A stretch of 16,842 bases of DNA, taken from positions 1 to 16,842 of the forward strand of contig JAVBKA010000109.1 in the NCBI GenBank assembly GCA_031546715.1, read 5' to 3'. The notes under the pieces are model-generated. The model searched no databases. It saw nothing but the letters and a program-made list of their open reading frames with translations, and was not told the DNA's origin. A program made the translations under genes and the position numbers. This stretch comes from JAVBKA01 sp031546715. Its GTDB lineage: Bacteria > Bacillota > Clostridia > Oscillospirales > UBA929. Below, one piece after another: positions 6,999 through 12,868 of this stretch. The first letter of the stretch is position 1; each line of letters begins with the position of its first letter.

Positions 6999-7027
6999 TT
7001 GATTTATTTTACCTATCAATATATAAT
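6999..7027 (+). promoter_or_regulatory. Promoter of the TetR-family gene
   Basis: TTGATT (6999-7004) and a perfect TATAAT (7022-7027) are 17 bases apart, followed by a short leader and GGAGG five bases before the ATG at 7063. Confidence 0.7.
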
Positions 7028-7062
7028 CCGATTTCATGAGCAAGTGATACTCGGAGGATTAT

Positions 7063-7788
7063 ATGGGTAGAAAAGTAAAAACAGAGAATAGAGACACATT
7101 TCTTAGAGCAGCATACAAGCTTTTTATTAATTTAGGTTACGAAAACGTACCTACCACAATGATTGCCAAGGAAGCAGGAATACATCATGCATCGATGTTT
7201 CGGTACTTTGCTTCCAAGGAAGATATTTTAAGTTTTCTGTTTGAAAGCATAGAAAAAAAGATGATTACTTATTTGAATCTATCCTCAAATCGAGAGCCGC
7301 TACAAAACTATGTTATATTTTCCATAATGAAATACGAATTTTCATTACTTAACCCCGACTATTTTCGCTTACGAGCCAGCCTAATTAAAAAAACTGACGC
7401 ATTTATCAAAATGTTTTTAACTACGCTTTCAATTTTGATACCTGAAAACTCCGACGCTGATGCAACAAACCAAATGCCACTTGATTGGTTCTATATTTTA
7501 GGTGGCACACTTTTACTTCAATACGAATTCATAACTAATTATTCTGGCATCGCAGTTTCAGCTGAAACTAAAAACTTCCTAACGAATTATGATTCCTGTA
7601 ATTTTTCCGAGGATTCGGCAGATAAATTTAGAACATATATGTATCACTCAATCAGGCGAAATGTACAAATATTTACAAATGGTAGCGGTGATGGAGACGA
7701 ATACATCGCATGTGCAAATAAAGAGCTGGCTCAAATCGATATAGTTGGCTTTAGAGACTACTATGAGAGGGAGCTTAACTTGGTTTAA
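7063..7788 (+). CDS. TetR/AcrR-family transcriptional regulator
   Basis: The 241-residue protein has a typical TetR N-terminus. A first helix (RDTFLRAAYKLFINLGYENV) leads into the helix-turn-helix TTMIAKEAGIHHASMFRYFASKEDIL at about residues 31-56. The rest is an alpha-helical ligand-binding and dimerisation domain that is not assignable to a subfamily by eye. It is probably a one-component repressor. No efflux pump or enzyme that it would obviously control is next to it; the palindrome at 6966-6979 suggests autoregulation. Its codon use is more AT-rich than that of most neighbours, and it adjoins a truncated chemoreceptor, so acquisition by transfer is possible. Confidence 0.88.
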   Translation: MGRKVKTENRDTFLRAAYKLFINLGYENVPTTMIAKEAGIHHASMFRYFASKEDILSFLFESIEKKMITYLNLSSNREPLQNYVIFSIMKYEFSLLNPDYFRLRASLIKKTDAFIKMFLTTLSILIPENSDADATNQMPLDWFYILGGTLLLQYEFITNYSGIAVSAETKNFLTNYDSCNFSEDSADKFRTYMYHSIRRNVQIFTNGSGDGDEYIACANKELAQIDIVGFRDYYERELNLV

Positions 7789-7818
7789 CCGCTGTGTTAA
7801 TGAAAATAGGACAGCGGT
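7788..7818 (+). terminator. Hairpin after the TetR gene
   Basis: ACCGCTGT (7788-7795) pairs perfectly with ACAGCGGT (7811-7818) across a 15-base loop, starting at the stop codon. Only a poor T-rich tail follows (CTAATTATTT), so termination may be partial. Confidence 0.45.
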
Positions 7819-7832
7819 CGCTAATTATTTAC

Positions 7833-7860
7833 CTGTGCAGAAAGTCTCAATTTTGCACAG
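7833..7860 (+). promoter_or_regulatory. Leader hairpin just before yaaA
   Basis: CTGTGCA (7833-7839) pairs with TGCACAG (7854-7860), and the stem extends inward by three more pairs including a G-T. It ends seven bases before the AGAGG ribosome binding site of yaaA. It may affect yaaA translation or finish termination of the TetR transcript. No T-tract follows. Confidence 0.35.
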
Positions 7861-7876
7861 TGCTTAGAGGTGCTTG

Positions 7877-8608
7877 ATGAAGGCAATAATTTCCCCTGCG
7901 CGGAAAATGAGGACATTTACGTCTCCAATGGCGTACACTGCCCCGATTTTCCATGATGAAACCGCAACTATAATCAAAAAAATGAAGCTCTATAGCCCGT
8001 GGGAGCTAGAGAGCCTCTTATCCGCTAATGAAAAATTAGCGTTTCAGTCATATCAAGAATTCCAAGAGTTCGACGAAGCGCAACAGAGGACTGCAGCTAT
8101 TTTTGCGTATGACGGTCTGGTTTACAAAAACATTGTTCCGACCGAGCTGTCATCCCCCGCCCTAGACTACGCAACCCAAGCCCTGCGAATCGTCAGCGCG
8201 TTGTACGGCATTGTTAAGCCCTTCGACGAAATCCAGCCCTATCGACTGGAAATGCAAACTAAAACATCTATCGAGGGCGAGAATTTGTACGATTTTTGGG
8301 GCGATAAGCTCTACAAAGAGCTTTTTCGTGAGGGCGACTGTGTGATAAATTTAGCGTCCGAAGAATACGCAAAGAGCTTTAGAAAGCATCTTAGCCCTGG
8401 CGACAGTTGGATTGACGTGGTATTTCTCACTACGTCAAATGGTAAAAGCAAGGTAGCAACTACCTTGGCAAAAATGGCGCGAGGGCAAATGGTGAGGTAT
8501 ATTCTGGAAAACAGGCTCACAGACCCCGCCCAGCTGCAAGCCTTTAGTTGGAATGGACTAGAGTACGAAAGCAGCCTTTCGTACTATAATCGGCTCGTTT
8601 TTAGGTAA
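7877..8608 (+). CDS. yaaA: Peroxide stress protein YaaA (UPF0246/DUF328)
   Basis: The 243-residue protein matches the YaaA family along its length. It has the N-terminal ISPARKM, then FAYDGLVYKNI, ALYGIVKPFDEIQPYRLEM, LYDFWGDKL, VINLASEEYAKSF, and the C-terminal MARGQMVRYI. In E. coli YaaA lowers free intracellular iron and limits DNA damage during peroxide stress, and the fold binds DNA. The ATG at 7877 is preferred to the in-frame TTG three bases earlier because AGAGG lies at good spacing. The gene converges with the YdeI-type gene, with only 7 bp between the stops. Confidence 0.93.
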   Translation: MKAIISPARKMRTFTSPMAYTAPIFHDETATIIKKMKLYSPWELESLLSANEKLAFQSYQEFQEFDEAQQRTAAIFAYDGLVYKNIVPTELSSPALDYATQALRIVSALYGIVKPFDEIQPYRLEMQTKTSIEGENLYDFWGDKLYKELFREGDCVINLASEEYAKSFRKHLSPGDSWIDVVFLTTSNGKSKVATTLAKMARGQMVRYILENRLTDPAQLQAFSWNGLEYESSLSYYNRLVFR

Positions 8609-8615
8609 GTGCAGA

Positions 8616-9425
8616 CTAATCGTCTATGCCTTTTCCATCAAAAATCTGCTGAACATACTTTTCAATTCTTGCCTCTCTGGTTTTAGCCTGCTTCGGCTGA
8701 GAAAAATTGAAAATATATCCTCGTTGGCGACCCGGCGTTAAGGCCTCGAATGCAGTCTTGAATGCGGGATTTTCATTAAACTTCGCTGTAAGCTCCTCTG
8801 GCACAGCCATTTCCGGCTTTTTCTCAAGGACGACCTTTACCCCAGCCTTTTCATATTCCACGGCTTCATTAATGTACGCTTTTATGACGTCCTCGAGGTC
8901 GGTAATTTCCTTAACACTGGTAAATCTGAGCTGACGCGCCTCCTGAACATTTTCTGTTTGCTGAATAAGAATACCCTTGACGTCCTTAAGCAGCACGCCC
9001 TTGACGAAATTAATGGCAACATATTGTTTAAATCCGCCCAGAATTATGAGGTTGGTTTTTCCATGCATGTAACATGGCTGCCCCCACTTAAGCTCCTCTG
9101 TCAGCCCGCATTCCAATACAATTCTGCGAAGCTCTATAAATTCCGCCTGCCATTTTTCAGCGTCCTTTATAAACTCGTCAACCTTAGGGTTTGTGTCGGC
9201 GGAAACTGCTGGCGAACCGCCAGTCTCGAGTTTTGCTAAAAACTCTTCCTTGGTATCACAAACTATAAATTCACCGCTTACATATCCAAAAACCTTCCCT
9301 GAAAGCTCAGGGAATTTTTTTAAGCATTTTTGGATACAACCAGTCTTTACCGTTGCCTTTCCGTCTAACTCCTTTGCATCAATTCCTGAACATTTTGTGC
9401 AAATATCTACGTTTTTTAGTTCCAT
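8616..9425 (-). CDS. YdeI/DUF1801-type protein with a Cys-rich N-terminal domain
   Basis: The 269-residue protein has two parts. Residues about 80-269 match the YdeI/DUF1801 family: KVDEFIKDAEKWQAEFIELR, LKWGQPCYMHGKTNLIILGGF, the Pro-rich PEELTAKFNENPAFKTAFEALTPG split across the middle, and the closing SQPKQAKTREARIEK typical of the C-terminal segment. These are small cytoplasmic proteins of uncertain function. Residues 1-75 are extra and carry C9, C12, C30, C34 and C56 in a CxxC...CxxxC layout. The later GYVSGEFIVCDTKEEFLAKL resembles the end of DUF1450/thioredoxin-like ferredoxin domains. AAAGGAG lies seven bases before the ATG, so the long form is the natural start. Iron-sulfur or zinc binding is inference. 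Confidence 0.8.
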   Translation of the reverse strand: MELKNVDICTKCSGIDAKELDGKATVKTGCIQKCLKKFPELSGKVFGYVSGEFIVCDTKEEFLAKLETGGSPAVSADTNPKVDEFIKDAEKWQAEFIELRRIVLECGLTEELKWGQPCYMHGKTNLIILGGFKQYVAINFVKGVLLKDVKGILIQQTENVQEARQLRFTSVKEITDLEDVIKAYINEAVEYEKAGVKVVLEKKPEMAVPEELTAKFNENPAFKTAFEALTPGRQRGYIFNFSQPKQAKTREARIEKYVQQIFDGKGIDD

Positions 9426-9482
9426 ATTTTACTCTCCTTTGGATTTTGTTGCATTAATTAGCAAATGATTGGTTAAAACTGC

Positions 9483-9517
9483 AAAAATGATAATAGAGAA
9501 CCGCACCAGCGATTCTC
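9483..9517 (-). terminator. Intrinsic terminator of tRNA-Ala
   Basis: On the minus strand GAGAATCGC pairs with GCGGTTCTC (9496-9504 with 9509-9517, one mismatch, 4-base loop), followed by the T-rich TATTATCATTTTT. It lies 33 bp past the tRNA 3' end. Confidence 0.65.
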
Positions 9518-9550
9518 CATTCAGTAGGAAATCTACCCAATTTCGCATTA

Positions 9551-9626
9551 TGGTGGACCCAAGGAGGCTCGAACTCCTGACCTCTGCATTGCGAACGCAG
9601 CACTCTACCAACTGAGCTATGGGCCC
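9551..9626 (-). tRNA. tRNA-Ala (anticodon CGC)
   Basis: The 76-nt gene folds as a standard cloverleaf. The acceptor GGGCCCA pairs with TGGGTCC, the D arm is GCTC/GAGT, the anticodon stem CTGCG/TGCAG encloses loop TTCGCAA (anticodon CGC, reads GCG), the T arm is AGGAG/CTCCT with TTCGAGC, and the encoded 3' end is ACCA. The G3-U70 wobble pair, the main identity element for alanyl-tRNA synthetase, is present. It appears to be a single-gene transcript. Confidence 0.96.
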
Positions 9627-9649
9627 ATTCTTACGAAGTTACGCTACAA

Positions 9650-9678
9650 AGTGTATCATATTATTTCACTTTTGTAAA
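9650..9678 (-). promoter_or_regulatory. Likely tRNA-Ala promoter
   Basis: On the minus strand TTTACA (9673-9678) and TACACT (9650-9655) are 17 bases apart, about 24 bp upstream of the mature tRNA 5' end. Confidence 0.5.
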
Positions 9679-9706
9679 TATTTTAGTCAAATTTTCATTT
9701 AACACT

Positions 9707-9736
9707 TTAACACTCCCACTACGCCTTGAATATAAT
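9707..9736 (+). promoter_or_regulatory. Likely promoter of the ferritin-like/glycosylase cluster
   Basis: TTAACA (9707-9712) and a perfect TATAAT (9731-9736) are 18 bases apart. The leader of about 60 bases ends with AGGAG seven bases before the ATG at 9802. The three following genes are 30-31 bp apart and probably share this promoter. Confidence 0.6.
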
Positions 9737-9801
9737 GGTAACGAGAAGCCATGTTATTGGATTATAAATGGTTATTTTTATTATAAGGTAGGAGTGTTTT
9801 T

Positions 9802-10338
9802 ATGAACGAAAATATGACTGTGAACGAGGTAAATGAGCTATGGAAAAAGGTTGCGCCAAGGCTTGAAAACAACTCATCCGAAACAGCTCTTGCCAGACCT
9901 GCGGAAAATACGCTCCCCTCTGTACAGCCAAGCCGTCAGCCCTTGGAAAGTATGCTGAATGACGAATGGGACGCCAGTGAGTATTACCGTTTGCTGGCAA
10001 AGAAAAGCAAAAATCGGGATGTATCGGCGTTGTATAATGACCTTGTCACTAAGCAACAAGGGCTTGTAAAAAAGATGGCGACGATGTATTATCTTAGATA
10101 TGGATTCATTCCCAAGTATCCTGTGGTGACCCTTGATAACTCAGACTTTCTCGGACTGATGCGAAAAACCTACATTTGGGAGCTTACTCAGGCGCAAAAA
10201 TATCGAGAAGCCTTTGAAACTGTTGAGCCTTCACTAAAAGAGATTTCCTTTGACGCCGCTCAACAAAAGGACGAAAACGCAGAAAAAATACACATGGGTA
10301 TAGAAAATGAAATCGGTAAAGAGCTAAAATGGCAGTAA
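9802..10338 (+). CDS. Ferritin-like helical protein, family uncertain
   Basis: The 178-residue soluble protein has a low-complexity N-terminal stretch of about 45 residues and then an alpha-helical bundle. The helix starting LNDEWDASEYYRLLAKKSKN is like the first helix of rubrerythrin/ferritin-like proteins, and MRKTYIWELTQAQKYREAFE resembles the third. The position where such proteins have an ExxH metal pair reads TKQQGLVKK, so iron ligands appear to be missing in part. It starts the three-gene plus-strand cluster with two DNA repair genes, with 30 bp to the next. If the ferritin-like call is right, a role in metal or oxidative stress would fit, but this is inference. It could instead be an uncharacterised helical protein. 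Confidence 0.5.
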   Translation: MNENMTVNEVNELWKKVAPRLENNSSETALARPAENTLPSVQPSRQPLESMLNDEWDASEYYRLLAKKSKNRDVSALYNDLVTKQQGLVKKMATMYYLRYGFIPKYPVVTLDNSDFLGLMRKTYIWELTQAQKYREAFETVEPSLKEISFDAAQQKDENAEKIHMGIENEIGKELKWQ

Positions 10339-10368
10339 AGTAAACCGAAACTAAAGAAAAGGTGAAAT

Positions 10369-10971
10369 ATGGAGTTTTTTGAGTACGGCGACAAAGAAAT
10401 AAGCTACCTTATTGAAGCTGACCAAATTTTAGGGCAGGAAATCAGCCGTATCGGACATGTTTACAGAGAAGTGACCCCAGATTTTTATGCGGCATTGGTG
10501 GAATCAATTATTTCACAGCAGATTTCCGCCAAGGCAGTGCTGACAGTTACGAACCGTTTTTATGACTATTTAGGCGAAATCACTCCTAAAACAATTGCAA
10601 ACGCTGACGTTGAGGTAATCCAAAAATTTGGCATAACCATGCGAAAAGCGATTAACATTAAGGCGACAGCGGAAAAGGTGCTAAGCGGGGAGCTTGACAT
10701 AGCCTCCTTTTCCGCAATGCCTGACGATGAGATTATAAGGCGACTTTCTGCCCTCAGCGGCATTGGAATGTGGACTGCTGAAATGCTGATGATTTTCTCA
10801 CTGCAACGCCCGAACATACTCAGCTACGGCGATTTAGCAATTCATCGGGGACTGTGCAGACTGTACGGTTTGGAGAAAATCAGCAAGTCGCTTTTTGCGG
10901 AATATAAGCAGCGTTACTCGCCCTATGCAAGCGTTGCAAGCCTGTATCTCTGGGAAATTTCAGTAAATTAG
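10369..10971 (+). CDS. DNA-3-methyladenine glycosylase, AlkA-type HhH-GPD
   Basis: The 200-residue enzyme belongs to the HhH-GPD superfamily and would remove alkylated purines in base-excision repair. The entry helix ESIISQQISAKAV is typical of AlkA-like enzymes. The helix-hairpin-helix LSALSGIGMWTAEML spans residues 126-140, the catalytic Asp is D155 in GDLAIHRG, and the C-terminal YSPYASVASLYLW block is characteristic. There are no C-terminal Cys ligands, so it is not an endonuclease III. It lacks the N-terminal domain of E. coli AlkA, as the short bacterial forms do. AAGGTG precedes the ATG. It is followed after 31 bp by an AlkZ-like gene. Confidence 0.9.
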   Translation: MEFFEYGDKEISYLIEADQILGQEISRIGHVYREVTPDFYAALVESIISQQISAKAVLTVTNRFYDYLGEITPKTIANADVEVIQKFGITMRKAINIKATAEKVLSGELDIASFSAMPDDEIIRRLSALSGIGMWTAEMLMIFSLQRPNILSYGDLAIHRGLCRLYGLEKISKSLFAEYKQRYSPYASVASLYLWEISVN

Positions 10972-11002
10972 CAAACGTTTTTTGAACAAAGGAGAATTTG
11001 CA

Positions 11003-12034
11003 ATGTCAATAACAAAAATCCGTATGCAAAGACAGCACCTTCTATCACCTGCTACAAGGGATGAATATGATGAGCTTTTTCGGAAGTGTTCCCCTGTGCA
11101 AACAGAATACTGGACATCCCCCGGAAGCCCACCCTTGCTTGCACACAGAGCGGATTTTGACGATTTAGACCATAACGACCTGCGGCGTTCTCAGCGGAAG
11201 ATACTAAAAGGGCGTTTTATGGGCGGCGGAGTCGGATATGTTGACAGAGAGGATTTAGAGCTTTTTGTCTGCGCGTACAGGCGTGAAGCTCCGTTCCTAA
11301 CTCCAGTGCAGGCAGAACTCGTGGAGCTTATTCGCCGCGAAGGACCCATGAATGTTCAACTGATGAAGGAAGTAACCGGAATGCTGGTCAAGGTCATCTC
11401 GCCTGCGCTACACAAGCTTCAAGAGAGCTTTGTAATCTTCGAGGATCAAGTGGACAGTGAGTGGGACAGAGCCTTTTATCTGTTTGAGGAAGAGTTTCCA
11501 GAGGTAGATTTTGAAAAATATGAACGTATTGAAGCTGTTTCGCTGATAATTAAGCGGTTTTTATGGCTGAATGTAGTTGCATCACCAGATTCAATAAAAA
11601 GCTTTTACCGCTTTAGCTCAAAGGATATAAAATCAGCGTTGGAACGTCTTGTAAACAGTCAAGAGGTGTGCACGTGCAGCGGCGGGTATTGCCTACAGGA
11701 GGACGTCTGCTTGTTAGATAGCTCTGAGCCTGTACCGAAGTCAGTGTTAGTGCTGCACAGAAGTGATATTCTCGTTAGATATTATGAAAACATGCTTAAA
11801 ACACGCTTTATTGACGATAACTTCGGAGTAATGTACTATATTTTAATCGACGGAGAATTTCGCGGTGCAGTGTTTGGGCGTTTCACCTTCGGTCCGTATG
11901 AGGTGGAAAACGTGGTTGTGGATTTACCAGAGAACGAAAAAAACCAGCGAAAAAATGAAATATTTGAAGCGGTGTACAAGCTTGTTGACAAGGAGCGTAG
12001 CCTGATAAAACGTTTCTGCGGTGAGCTAATCTAA
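11003..12034 (+). CDS. Winged-helix protein of the AlkZ-like (HTH_42) type
   Basis: The 343-residue protein resembles the AlkZ/YcaQ-like group of winged-helix DNA glycosylases. It begins with ITKIRMQRQHLLSP. It then has VQTEYWTSPGSPPLLAHR, the region in which AlkZ has its catalytic QxQ and YcaQ has QxD. Next come a helical winged-helix stretch (LVELIRREGPMNVQLMKEVTG, then LHKLQESFVI) and a C-terminal beta-rich part with VLHRSDILV and ILIDGEFRGAVFGRF. AlkZ enzymes open interstrand crosslinks and bulky alkyl adducts. Here the motif reads Q33-T34-E35, so activity is unproven. The ATG at 11003 is chosen over a TTG at 10982 because GGAG lies nine bases upstream. The pairing with the AlkA-type gene supports a DNA repair role. 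Confidence 0.75.
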   Translation: MSITKIRMQRQHLLSPATRDEYDELFRKCSPVQTEYWTSPGSPPLLAHRADFDDLDHNDLRRSQRKILKGRFMGGGVGYVDREDLELFVCAYRREAPFLTPVQAELVELIRREGPMNVQLMKEVTGMLVKVISPALHKLQESFVIFEDQVDSEWDRAFYLFEEEFPEVDFEKYERIEAVSLIIKRFLWLNVVASPDSIKSFYRFSSKDIKSALERLVNSQEVCTCSGGYCLQEDVCLLDSSEPVPKSVLVLHRSDILVRYYENMLKTRFIDDNFGVMYYILIDGEFRGAVFGRFTFGPYEVENVVVDLPENEKNQRKNEIFEAVYKLVDKERSLIKRFCGELI

Positions 12035-12039
12035 TGTGA

Positions 12040-12070
12040 AAGCGCATCCCGCATTTTGTGGTGTGCGCTT
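12040..12070. terminator. Hairpin between convergent genes
   Basis: AAGCGCA (12040-12046) pairs with TGCGCTT (12064-12070) just past the stop of the AlkZ-like gene. It may terminate that gene; there is no clear T-tract. Confidence 0.4.
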
Positions 12071-12088
12071 AGCGGTGGACTATATGTA

Positions 12089-12109
12089 GGGGCGAACGAC
12101 CTTCGCCCC
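12089..12109. repeat. GC-rich hairpin GGGGCGA...TCGCCCC
   Basis: A perfect 7-bp stem (12089-12095 with 12103-12109) and a 7-base loop lie between two convergent genes. From memory, stem-loops of the type TAGGGGCGA...TCGCCCC are dispersed in many clostridial genomes. It may serve as a bidirectional terminator or be a small repetitive element. Confidence 0.5.
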
Positions 12110-12121
12110 AAGGCTTTGATT

Positions 12122-12739
12122 CTATCGCGCCTTAATAAACATTTGTGTCCAATAAAGCGTACCATCTGCCTTTTTGGCCGCGCCAACACCGATTTCATAG
12201 TAGGATGAGCTTAGAATATTATTTCTGTGCCCCGTGGAGTTCATCCAGCCCTGCATAACTGCCGCAGGAGTTTTCTGCCCGTACGCAATATTTTCAGCCG
12301 CCGCCATATATTTAATGCCGAATTGCTTCATCATGTCAAAAGGGCTGCCGTAAGTTGGGCTTTGATGTGAAAAATAATTTCGCTTAATGAAATCTTGAGA
12401 CTTTATACGTGCCACACGGGATAGCTCCCAGTTGTGCTTAAGCTCGTGAAGTCCTTTCTTTCTGCGCTCAACATTTACAAGCCTGACGACTTCTGCTTCA
12501 AGAGCCTTTAAGTCGTCAATATTAGGAACGTTGATTTTTTGTCCAACAGTAATCATGGACGAATTTTTGATTTGCGGATTTGCCTGCATCAGCTCGCTGA
12601 TGCCCATTTGGTACTTAACCGCAATGCTCCAAACGCTTTCACCCTTGACCACTGTGTGTGTACCGGGTTGAGCTAATGCAGGAGATGACAGCACAGTAAT
12701 AAATACTATGCATAAGAGTAAGCTCGTAAACTTCTTCAT
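12122..12739 (-). CDS. Secreted LysM and CAP-domain (SCP/YkwD-like) protein
   Basis: The 205-residue protein has a signal peptide with cleavage likely after ALA at residue 23. One LysM peptidoglycan-binding domain spans about 27-72 (HTVVKGESVWSIAVKY...ITVGQKINVP). The CAP domain spans about 78-205. The CAP cavity residues are visible: H125 in YFSHQSP, E149 in AAENIAYG and H171 in TGHRNNIL. Bacterial YkwD-like CAP proteins are wall-associated or secreted, with poorly known activity, and related proteins appear in spore-formers. GGAGG lies close before the ATG. It is transcribed in the same direction as clpC, which lies 129 bp upstream. That gap holds only AT-rich sequence with no promoter I would defend. 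Confidence 0.92.
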   Translation of the reverse strand: MKKFTSLLLCIVFITVLSSPALAQPGTHTVVKGESVWSIAVKYQMGISELMQANPQIKNSSMITVGQKINVPNIDDLKALEAEVVRLVNVERRKKGLHELKHNWELSRVARIKSQDFIKRNYFSHQSPTYGSPFDMMKQFGIKYMAAAENIAYGQKTPAAVMQGWMNSTGHRNNILSSSYYEIGVGAAKKADGTLYWTQMFIKAR

Positions 12740-12868
12740 ATATCCTCCAAAATATCTAAAAAAATACTATATATTGAATCTAATTACGCATATAATCCAC
12801 TTATAGATTTTCTTTTTGAGGACTTTATATACTGAGAGTTTTGAGCATTCTTGTAAAATAATTCAATA

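Noticed and set aside
9429..9611. Minus-strand frame over tRNA-Ala (MVECCVRNAEVRSS)
   Set aside because: It is a translation of the tRNA-Ala gene and its terminator, with no ribosome binding site.
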